From DASXYG01 sp036502625 (GTDB taxonomy: Bacteria; Actinomycetota; Actinomycetes; Streptosporangiales; Streptosporangiaceae), in assembly GCA_036502625.1 (NCBI GenBank), contig DASXYG010000095.1, positions 248,001 through 312,000 on the forward strand: a DNA stretch of 64,000 nucleotides. Direction: 5' to 3'. The notes under the pieces are model-generated. The model had not been told where the DNA came from. It did not search any database and worked only from the letters and a program-made list of their open reading frames with translations. A program made the position numbers and the translations under genes. Shown piece after piece: positions 16,860 through 25,000 of the stretch; the first letter of the stretch is position 1; each line of letters starts with the position of its first letter.

Positions 16860-18499
16860 GCGCCGAACCCCGCGTCGTCGTACGCCAGGTCGCCGCCGAC
16901 GACCGTGGCCAGCACCCCGACATCCTTGATCTTCGCGGCGTCGACCGTGGTCAGGTCGTCGGCCAGCACGCAGAAGTCGGCGAGCCTGCCCGCGGTGATG
17001 GCGCCCCGGTCGTTCTCCTGATGCGCGGCGTACGCCGAGCCGAGGGTGTAGACGCGCAGCGCCTGCGCGGCCGTCAGCGCCTCGGCCGGGTTGAACGCGT
17101 CGCCCTCGTCGGTCCGCTGGTTGACCATGTCGTGGATGGCGCGCAGCGGTGCGCCGTCGACGACCGGGCGGTCCGAGCTGCCCGCGAGCGGCACCCCGGC
17201 GTCGACGAAGCTGCGCTGCCGGTAGTACCACCCGGCGCGGCGCTCGCCCAGGATCGTGCGCACCCGGTCGCCGAGCGCGCCGATGAACCGCCCCTGCGGC
17301 ACGGGCACCACGCCGAGCCGCCTGATCGCGTCGAACGCCTCCGGGCTGACCACACCGCAGTGCTCGATCCGCGGGCGGGCGTCCGTACGCGGGTGGTCGC
17401 GGAGCATGCCGGCGTAGATGCCGAGGATGACGTCGACCGCGCGGTCGCCGATGGCGTGGCTGGCGATCTGCCACCCGGAGCGGTGCGCCGCGGTGATCGT
17501 CGCGCGCAGCCACTCCTCGCTGTTCTGGAGGTAGCCGCGGTTGCCGGGGTCGTCGGCGAAGTCGTCGTGCATGGCGGCCGTACGCCCGCCGACCGCGCCG
17601 TCGGCGAACAGCTTCACCGCGCCGAGCGCCAGCCAGTCGTCGCCGAAGCCGGAGCGGATGCCGAGGTCGAGGCCGACGTCCATGTGGTCCTCGGCGCGGG
17701 CGGGCAGGGGGTGCAGCGCCTCGGCGACCGGCATGAGGGTCGTACGGACGCGCAGCTCGCCGCGGTCGCGCAGCCGGCGGTACGCCTCCACCTCGACCGG
17801 GCTCTCGCCCACCCAGCCGCCGCCGACCCCGGCCTCCTGGCAGCTCGTGATGCCCTCGGCGAGGTAGGTGCGGTGGGCGCGGGCGACCGCGTCGGTGAGT
17901 TCGTCGACCGGGCTGGGGTAGACGAGCGCCTGCACGAGGCCCTGCGCCTGCTCCTGGAGGAGGCCGGTCGGCTCGCCGTCGGCGTCGCGCTCCACGACGC
18001 CGCCGTCGGGCACGGGGGCGTCGCCGATCGCGGCCAGCACCCGGGAGTTCACCACCGCCATGTGGCCGGAGTAGTGCTTGAGCCAGACGAGGTGGGCGCC
18101 GGCGACGCGGTCGAGCTCGCGGCGGTGCGGGTGGCCGCCGCCGAGCTTCGTCTGTTCGTAGCCGCCGGCGATGATCCAGGTGCCGGGCGGCTGCTCGGCG
18201 GCGGCGCGCGCGATGCGGTCGTAGAGGTCGTCGAGGGTGCGCAGCGGCGGCGTGGCCAGCGGGATCTCGATCAGCGACTTGCCGTACCACGCGGTGTGGG
18301 CGTGGGCGTCGTTGAAGCCGGGGGCGACGAACGCGCCGCGGAGGTCGACCCGGCGGGCCGGGGTGAGGCCGCCGAGCTCGGCGGGGTCGTCGGCGACCGC
18401 GATGATGCGCCCGCGCTGGACGGCGACCGCGCCGGCCACCGGGTGGGCGGCATCCTGCGTCCAGAACCTGCCGCCGTGGTAAATCGCGTCGACCCGCAC
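16856..18499 (-). CDS. YtcJ-like metal-dependent amidohydrolase (amidohydrolase family 3)
   Basis: A 547-residue TIM-barrel hydrolase. It shows the metal-binding HxH on strand 1 (GFNDAHAHTAWYG), a KLFADGAVGGRTAAMHDDF segment typical of the YtcJ group, ASHAIGDRAVD and RIEHCGVVSP (metal His residues), and SSDRPVVDGAPLRAI (late active-site Asp). These enzymes hydrolyse C-N bonds of uncharacterised amides or N-formyl compounds. GTG 18499 follows GGGGAGCG by a few bases. It is the first gene of the operon with lhgO and is divergent from the PucR regulator. A paralogue with the same architecture is at 42733. Confidence 0.92.
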   Translation of the reverse strand: MRVDAIYHGGRFWTQDAAHPVAGAVAVQRGRIIAVADDPAELGGLTPARRVDLRGAFVAPGFNDAHAHTAWYGKSLIEIPLATPPLRTLDDLYDRIARAAAEQPPGTWIIAGGYEQTKLGGGHPHRRELDRVAGAHLVWLKHYSGHMAVVNSRVLAAIGDAPVPDGGVVERDADGEPTGLLQEQAQGLVQALVYPSPVDELTDAVARAHRTYLAEGITSCQEAGVGGGWVGESPVEVEAYRRLRDRGELRVRTTLMPVAEALHPLPARAEDHMDVGLDLGIRSGFGDDWLALGAVKLFADGAVGGRTAAMHDDFADDPGNRGYLQNSEEWLRATITAAHRSGWQIASHAIGDRAVDVILGIYAGMLRDHPRTDARPRIEHCGVVSPEAFDAIRRLGVVPVPQGRFIGALGDRVRTILGERRAGWYYRQRSFVDAGVPLAGSSDRPVVDGAPLRAIHDMVNQRTDEGDAFNPAEALTAAQALRVYTLGSAYAAHQENDRGAITAGRLADFCVLADDLTTVDAAKIKDVGVLATVVGGDLAYDDAGFGA

Positions 18500-18601
18500 G
18501 CACCGCTCCCCTGGCTCCGATGGACCGTCCGCCCACCTTCTCCCGGGCGGTACTACCAGGGCATCGTACGAGGGGAGAACGCGGGCAAGTAATTTCGTGC
18601 C

Positions 18602-20125
18602 ATGCCCGATCTCGTCCGCGCCCACCTCACGATCGGTGACCTTCTGGACCGGCCGGAACTGGGCCTGACCGCCCTGACGGCGGTGGAGACCGCGCCGCGG
18701 CGGCGGATCCTCGGCGCGCACGCCATCGAGATCGCCCAGCCCACGCGGTGGGTTCCGGCCGAGTGGATCATGTTCACCACGGGCCTGCGGCTGCGGGGAC
18801 GCGCCGCCGAGCAGCGGGCGCTGGTCGCCGAGCTGGACGAGCACGGCATCGCGGCGCTGGTGTACTGCGAGGGCATCGCGACGAAGCGGGCTCCGGCCGC
18901 GCTGCTCGACGAGGCGCGCGCCCGGGACTTCCCGGTGCTGGCGCTGCCGCTGGAGCGCCCGACGCGGACCGTGCTGACGTGGATCCAGTACGAGCTCCTC
19001 TCCACCGACGCCGAACTGTTCCAGCGCGCGATGGCCACCCAGGAGCTCCTGGTGGGCGGCGCCCTCGACCTCCCCGACGCGACCCTCCCGGAGTGGGCGC
19101 TGGCCGCACGCCTGCGCGACCTCCTCCACGCGGACGTGGCCCTGGTCAGCGTCGACGGCCGGGTCCTGTTCCCCAAGACCGGCACGCACCCCGGCCTGGC
19201 GGACGCGGTGGCCGCCATCCCCGTCAGCGGCCCCACCGAGATCACCCTCGCCGGCCGCCCTCTGCTGGCCATGCCCGTACGCACCGGCCCCCGCGTGGAG
19301 TCGTGGCTGGTGGCCGCCATCCCCGAGGACCCCAAGACCCATGCCGTCACCTGGACGGCCACCCAGGCCACGGCCCGCCTCCTCACCCTGGTATCCGCAA
19401 GCCGCACCCAGAGCCCCGCCGCCCGGACGGCCCAGGCCGAAGACCTCCTCCACCGCGCCCTCAACCCCCCGAACGCGACCCACCCGAGCCCCGCGGAGCT
19501 TGACCGGGCCGCGCGGGTGCTGGGGTTCGACTTCGGGGCGGCGTGCCGGGGGTTCGTCGTACGGGACGGTGTCGCGATAGAGGACGTGCATGAGGGGATG
19601 CGCGGCTCGGGGGTGCCGTATCTGGCCGGGGTCGACCGGGGTGCGGGGGAGGTCGTGGGGTTCGCGCAGGGGGACGGGGACGAGCTGCGGAGGCGTCTGG
19701 CGGCGCTGCCCGGGGCCTGCGGCATTGGGCGGCCGGTGGGGAGCGTTGCGGACGCGGCGGTCTCCGTTGACGACGCGCGGTTCGCGCTGGATCGGATGGC
19801 ACTGGACGGGGACGACGGGCGCGTGGCGGACTTCTCCGCGATGCGGACGGCGCACTGGCTCGTGGCGCGGGACCGCGCGGCGGTGCGCGAGCGGTGCGAG
19901 GACGTGATCGCGCCGTTGCGCGCGCACCCGCTGCTGCTGGAGGCGCTGGTCGCGTATCTGCGCGAGGACCAGGACATGGTGCGCGCGGCCGGGCGGCTGC
20001 GGCTGCACCCGAACTCGCTGCGCTACCGGATGGGCCGTGTGGAGGCGGTGCTCGGCGGATCGCTGCGCGATCCCGCGGTGCTGACCGGGGTGTACTCCGC
20101 GCTGGTCCTCGCGCGGCTCATCTGA
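18602..20125 (+). CDS. PucR-family transcriptional regulator
   Basis: A 507-residue regulator with the N-terminal PucR ligand domain (LTIGDLLDRPELGLTAL..., including VPAEWIMFTTGLRLRG) and the C-terminal PucR helix-turn-helix. The latter contains the diagnostic LRLHPNSLRYRMGRVEAVLGG before the end. Family members control purine, GABA, proline or amine catabolism. It is divergent from the amidohydrolase-lhgO operon and reads towards the aminotransferase, so it probably regulates both. No ribosome site is near ATG 18602 (a GAGGGGAG lies too far upstream), suggesting a leaderless mRNA. Third-position use switches sharply from C-ending to G-ending codons near 19,490, inside the gene. Confidence 0.92.
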   Translation: MPDLVRAHLTIGDLLDRPELGLTALTAVETAPRRRILGAHAIEIAQPTRWVPAEWIMFTTGLRLRGRAAEQRALVAELDEHGIAALVYCEGIATKRAPAALLDEARARDFPVLALPLERPTRTVLTWIQYELLSTDAELFQRAMATQELLVGGALDLPDATLPEWALAARLRDLLHADVALVSVDGRVLFPKTGTHPGLADAVAAIPVSGPTEITLAGRPLLAMPVRTGPRVESWLVAAIPEDPKTHAVTWTATQATARLLTLVSASRTQSPAARTAQAEDLLHRALNPPNATHPSPAELDRAARVLGFDFGAACRGFVVRDGVAIEDVHEGMRGSGVPYLAGVDRGAGEVVGFAQGDGDELRRRLAALPGACGIGRPVGSVADAAVSVDDARFALDRMALDGDDGRVADFSAMRTAHWLVARDRAAVRERCEDVIAPLRAHPLLLEALVAYLREDQDMVRAAGRLRLHPNSLRYRMGRVEAVLGGSLRDPAVLTGVYSALVLARLI

Positions 20126-20248
20126 CCGCGCCGGGCGCCCGGTTCGTGCGATCTCCGAGGCGGTGGGCGCGACTTCGTGGGTCGTACGGTGGATTCGGGG
20201 GCGGCGGGCTTCGATCGTGGGTGGCACGCGAGGAGACAAGGAGACTTC

Positions 20249-21499
20249 ATGGCTGAGTCGAGGCTGTGGCACCCGTTCGCCGACATGTCGGCCGTGCGGG
20301 CGAACGGGGAGTTCGTCATCGAGCGGGCCGAGGACGTGTGGGTGTGGGACTCCGATGGGCGGAGGTACCTCGATGCCACGGCGAGCCTGTGGTACTCCAA
20401 CGTGGGCCACGGCCGGGCGGAGATCGTGGACGCCGCCGCCGCGCAGATGCGCCGCCTCGACGCGTATTCCGTCTTCAACGACTACGCCAACCCGCCCGCA
20501 CGCGACCTGGCCGCCCGGCTCGCCGCGCTCGCCCCGATGGACGACGCGCGGATCTTCCTGACCAGCGGCGGCGGCGACTCCGTCGACACGGCGATCAAGC
20601 TGGCGCGGCTCTACTGGAACGCCAAGGGCGAGACCGACCGCGTGCACGTGATCAGCCGGTCGCGGTCGTACCACGGGACGCACGGCATCGGCACGGGCAT
20701 CGCCGGCATCGAGACCAACCGGGTGGGCTTCGGCGAGGTGCTGCGCGAGGCCAGCCGGGTCGACTACGACTCGCCTGAGGCGCTGCGCGCGGAGATCGAG
20801 CGGCTCGGCCCCTCCCGTGTGGCCGCGTTCATCTTCGAGCCGGTCATCGGCGCCGGCGGGGTCTACGCGCCGCCCGAGGGCTACGTCACCGGCGTGGCCG
20901 AGGTGTGCAGGGAGTACGGCGTGCTGCTCATCTCCGACGAGGTGATCTGCGGTTTCGGCCGCCTCGGGCGGTGGTTCGGTGTGCAACGGTGGGGCGTCTC
21001 CCCGGACATGATCACCTTCGCGAAGGGCGTCACCAGCGGTTACGTGCCGCTCGGCGGCGTGGTGGTCTCCGACCGGGTGGCCGCGCCGTTCTGGGACGAG
21101 CCGGGTCGTACGGTGCGCCACGGCGCGACCTACTCGGGCCACCCGGTGGCCTGCGCGGCGGCGCTGGCGAACCTGGACCTGCTGGAGAAGGACGGCCTCT
21201 ACAAGCAGGGCGAGAAGCTGGAGGGCACGCTCGCCGAGACGCTGAGCCCACTGGCGGCCGACCCGCGCATCGGGGAGATCCGCGCCGGCACGGGGCTGCT
21301 CGCCGGGGTGGACCTCGCGCCCGACGTGCTCGCCGCGGACCCCGGGGCGGTCGTGAAGTTCCAGATGGCGGTGCGGGCGCAGGGCGTGCTCGTACGCCCG
21401 CTGGGCACCGGGGTGGCGATCTCGCCGCCGCTGACGATCACGCCCGAGCACCTCGCGATCGTGCGCGACGCGCTGGCGGCGGCGCTCGACGCGCTCTGA
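20249..21499 (+). CDS. Class III (omega) aminotransferase, PLP-dependent
   Basis: A 416-residue fold-type I aminotransferase. Landmarks are LWHPFADMSAVRANGE at the start, the cofactor-phosphate region FLTSGGGDSVDTAIKLAR, LISDEVICGFGRLGRWFG with the PLP-binding Asp, and ITFAKGVTSGYVPLGGVVV with the Schiff-base Lys. The N-terminal WHP motif resembles amine:pyruvate and beta-alanine:pyruvate transaminases. AAGGAG lies 6-7 bp before the ATG. It follows the PucR gene by about 120 bp on the same strand. Together with LhgO and the amidohydrolase it suggests omega-amino acid or amine breakdown; the exact substrate is inference. Confidence 0.92.
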   Translation: MAESRLWHPFADMSAVRANGEFVIERAEDVWVWDSDGRRYLDATASLWYSNVGHGRAEIVDAAAAQMRRLDAYSVFNDYANPPARDLAARLAALAPMDDARIFLTSGGGDSVDTAIKLARLYWNAKGETDRVHVISRSRSYHGTHGIGTGIAGIETNRVGFGEVLREASRVDYDSPEALRAEIERLGPSRVAAFIFEPVIGAGGVYAPPEGYVTGVAEVCREYGVLLISDEVICGFGRLGRWFGVQRWGVSPDMITFAKGVTSGYVPLGGVVVSDRVAAPFWDEPGRTVRHGATYSGHPVACAAALANLDLLEKDGLYKQGEKLEGTLAETLSPLAADPRIGEIRAGTGLLAGVDLAPDVLAADPGAVVKFQMAVRAQGVLVRPLGTGVAISPPLTITPEHLAIVRDALAAALDAL

Positions 21500-21514
21500 G
21501 CGCACGCACGGCCA

Positions 21515-21549
21515 CGGCGCCCGCGCCCGGTTTACGGACGCGGGCGCCG
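21515..21549. terminator. Bidirectional hairpin between convergent genes
   Basis: An 11-bp perfect stem (CGGCGCCCGCG with CGCGGGCGCCG) around a 13-nt loop, located between the aminotransferase stop (21499) and the stop of the convergent DUF6504 gene (21562). There is no long T tract, as usual for GC-rich actinomycetes. Confidence 0.6.
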
Positions 21550-21561
21550 CTGTCGTACGGA

Positions 21562-21804
21562 TCACGACCACGCCGCCGAGAGCTGCCAGACGCCGCGATC
21601 GCGGCGCAGTTCATAGACGCCGAGCCCCCCGTCAGGCCCGGTGGCCTGGACGCGCCACAGCGCGCTGTCGCCCTCAGGCGGCTCGGCCGGGCGGTACTCC
21701 TTGGCGCCGCGCACCAGGTACGTCTCGCCACGCCAGGTGAACAACGCGGGCCGACCCCGCTCGACCCGCATGTCGACGTGTTCTCCGGACACCGCACGCA
21801 GCAT
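21562..21804 (-). CDS. DUF6504 family protein, SOS-box controlled
   Basis: An 80-residue protein. The pattern VERGRPALFTWRGETYLV followed by LWRVQATG and GVYELRRDRGVWQLSAAW matches the DUF6504 family. As I recall, members are found next to DNA polymerase Y/ImuB and DnaE2 genes in actinobacteria; none is in this window. ATG 21804 is chosen over an upstream TTG because GAGGGGG lies 6 bp before it. A perfect LexA box sits 17 bp upstream of the start codon, so the gene is very likely DNA-damage inducible. The molecular function is unknown; a small beta-rich protein linked to translesion synthesis is a reasonable guess. Confidence 0.85.
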   Translation of the reverse strand: MLRAVSGEHVDMRVERGRPALFTWRGETYLVRGAKEYRPAEPPEGDSALWRVQATGPDGGLGVYELRRDRGVWQLSAAWS

Positions 21805-21820
21805 GTGCACCCCCTCTGAA

Positions 21821-21836
21821 TCGAACAACAGTTCGA
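21821..21836 (-). promoter_or_regulatory. LexA SOS box (TCGAAC-N4-GTTCGA)
   Basis: TCGAAC-AACA-GTTCGA is an exact match to the actinobacterial/mycobacterial LexA consensus, with complete dyad symmetry. It lies 17-32 bp upstream of the DUF6504 ATG, where LexA binding would block the promoter. The divergent membrane-protein gene starts 184 bp away on the other side and may or may not be affected. Confidence 0.88.
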
Positions 21837-21876
21837 TCCTAGCGCGCGGAGTCCGCCCGCGTCCGGCGGTCCCGGG

Positions 21877-21885
21877 TTATCCACA
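21877..21885 (+). other. TTATCCACA DnaA-box-like 9-mer
   Basis: Second exact copy (with GG following) in the intergenic region between the DUF6504 gene and the large membrane-protein gene. Confidence 0.35.
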
Positions 21886-22019
21886 GGCCGGGCCGGGACG
21901 TGCTGTGCGTTCGCTGAGAATCGGCGCCGGAACGCACGGATCTCGCGACATCGCTCGACATCCGTACACGACGGCTCTTAGCGTCACGGAAACCGCGGCC
22001 GATGGAGCCTGGAGGCGCG

Positions 22020-25000
22020 ATGGACCGCACCGCCGCCTGCCCCGCCTGCGCGTGGGGCCCAGCGCCCTGCCCCGCCTGCGCCCCCGTGCTGCACGAACTC
22101 GCCCGCGTGGAGGCCGACCTCGGCGCGCTCGACCGGCAGCGCGCCGCCCTGGACGAGCACCGCACCCGGTTACAGGCCCGGCTCGTCCGCGAGCGCACCG
22201 CGCGTACGGCGCCGTCGCCGGAACCCGTACGGACGGCACAACCGGCGTGGCCGCCGCGGGCACCCGAGCCGCCGGAGGAGACGCCGGAACCGGCGGGACC
22301 GGCCGCGCGGCGTACGTTGTCGCGGCACGCGGTGCAGAACGTGCTGCTGCTGCTCGGCGGGGCGCTGCTCGCCGTGGCGGCCGTGGTGTTCATGGTCGTG
22401 AGCTGGGGGAACCTGAGCGTCCGCGCGGGCATCCTGATCGGCGCCACCGCGCTCGCGGTCGCCTCGGCGTGGCCGCTGGCGCGCCGCGGCCTGGACGCCA
22501 CCGGGGAGACGATCGCGTTCATCGGCCTGGCGCTGGTGCCGCTCGACGCCATCGCGGTCGGCAACGCGCTGCACCCCCACCACCAGGCGCTGCACACCGC
22601 GACACGGCACGCGGTGACGTCCGTGGGCTCGGCGGCCCTCTGGGCGGGCGGCCTGGCGCTGCTGGCCATCGGATGGGCCCTGTACGGCCGCGCCGCGCCG
22701 CTGCGCCTCCCCCGTCCCACGGCCGTCGCCCTCGCCCAACTGCCCTTCCCCCTGGCCGCGATCGCCGTCGGCCCCACCCCCACGGGCCTGGCCCTGGCCC
22801 TCATCGCCACGTCCGGCCTGGACCTGGCGCTGGTCGCCGCCCGCCGTACGGCCAGGCTCCTGGACGACCCGGTGGAGCGCGCGGTAGCCGCGGTCGCCGG
22901 GCTGGTGGCCGCGCCCGCCGGCGTCGCGCTGGCGTTCGCGCATGCCCTGGACCCGGGCACGCTGGGCTCCGCGTGGCGTACGTCCGGAGTCCTCGTCGCG
23001 GCGGTGCCACTGGCCCTGCACGCGGCCCGGCGCACACCCGCGCACGCCTGGTGGCGGGCGGTACGCGGACCGCTCCCTGCGGGCCTGGTCGGGGGGATCG
23101 CGGCCATCGGGGCCCTGGCCGCGCCCGGGATCGCGTGGCTCGGCGGGCGGCCGGTGCCGCGGATCCCCCCGGCCACCGGCGCCGAGGTGGACGCCGCGCT
23201 GCTCGCACAGTCGCTGGCCACGCTGGTGCTCCCGGCGGGCGCGGCGGTGGTGGCCGCGGGCGCGTTACTGCTGCCGCGCCGCCTCCGGCCGGGCGCCATG
23301 GGGGCCGGGGTCGCGGTGCTCGTCGTCCTCGCCGTACGGGCGCTGCCGCATGTCGGCGTCGCGGCGTTCTTCCCCTGGTCGATGGTGTTCGAGCCGGAGC
23401 CGGTGATCAACGGGCTGAGCCTGGGCACGACATGGCGGCCGCCGGCCACGTGGTGGTATCCGGGCACGCCCGGGATGCTCCTCACGTGGGCGTCCGTCGC
23501 GGTCCTCGCCGCCGCCGGGGCGACCCGGCGGGTGAGCAGGCGGGTCACCGTCGCGGCCGTGCACCCGGCCATGGTGCGCGCCGTCTGCCGTCCGGCCGCG
23601 CTGGCCGCCGGGGCCGTCGCGGGGCTGTTCCTGGCGCCGGCGGCGGCGCTGCCGTACCCGTACATGATCGCCGCGATGACGGCCGTGCCCGCCGCGCTCG
23701 GCGTCGCCGTCGCCCGTACGCGCGACCCGCGGCTCGCCGGATTGGCCTCGACCCTGGCCACGTACGTCGCGGCGCTGACGCTCATCTGGGCGCGCGGCGA
23801 GCGGCCCGCGTTCATCGTGGTCACGGCGGTGCTCGCGGTCGTCTGCGGCGCCGCGGCCGTACGCGCGCGCACCACCGTGGGCCAGGTGTGCACGGGCGCG
23901 GGCGCCGTCCTCGCGACGGGGCTGCTCGCGACCGCGCGGTGGATGACCGGGGGCATGGACGGCCCGTCGTACTTCGCATACCTGCCGCTCGCCGTCACCG
24001 TGGCCGCCCTGTGGATCACCTGGCCGGCGGCGCGTACGGTCCTGGCACCCGGTGCCGTACTGCGCGCCAAGCGGCCCGCGCAGGCGCTCGCGATCACCGC
24101 GTCCGGGCTGGTGGTCGCGCTGCTCGCGGCGCCGCAGGCCGTATGGGACGCGTTCTCCTTCATCCCCGGCGGCCGCCTCCTGGTGAACCCGCATCCGGGG
24201 CGGGCGCTCGCCGTGGCCCTCGTCCTCGCGGCGCTGCTCACGGCGGTCGCCGCCGCCTCGGCCACGCGCATGCCGCGGGCGATCGCGTGGTGGCGGTCCA
24301 CCACCGTGTACGGCGCGTACGCGCTGGCGCTCGCCGCTCTGCCGGTCCTCGGCCGCGCGTTCCCCACGGCGCTCGCCGGGCCGTACCTGTGGGTCGCCCA
24401 CTCCTGGGCCGGGGCGCCCGAGTCCGCGCGGGCGGCGCTGTCACCGGGCATGGCGTGGGCGGTGGAGCCGCTGCTCGTCCCGGTGCTTGCGGTGGGCGCG
24501 GTCGCGGTGACCGTCGCGGCGGCGGCGCATCGCGGACGGTGGGCCGCGTACGGCGTGGCCCGCGCCGTCGCGCCGGTGGTGCTGGCCCCGCTGCCGCTGG
24601 CCGCGGACGTCCCGTACGCCGTAGCCGTCGGTTTCCTGGTCGCGCTGACCGCGGCGCTCGCGCTGTGGGCCGCGATGGCCCGCGGCCCGGCGGGCGGCGC
24701 CACGCTGTGGGTCGGGTCGCTGGCCGCCGGATGGGCCCTGGCCGAACGCCCGGCCACGTTCGCCGTGCTGGGCGCGTTCGCGGTGATCGGCGCGGTCTGC
24801 GCCGTACGCGGCCGCGGCACCCCGGCGGCGGCCACGTCCGCGGCGGTGACCGCCCTCGCGGTCGGCGCCGAGGGCGCGGCGATCGCCCTGGGCGGCGGGC
24901 TCCCCCGGCAGTACGCCGCGCTGATCGTCCTCGGCGTGGCGGTCCTGACCACCCGCGCGGCCGTGACGCTGGGCGCCGCGGCGGGGCGTGGGACCCGGGT

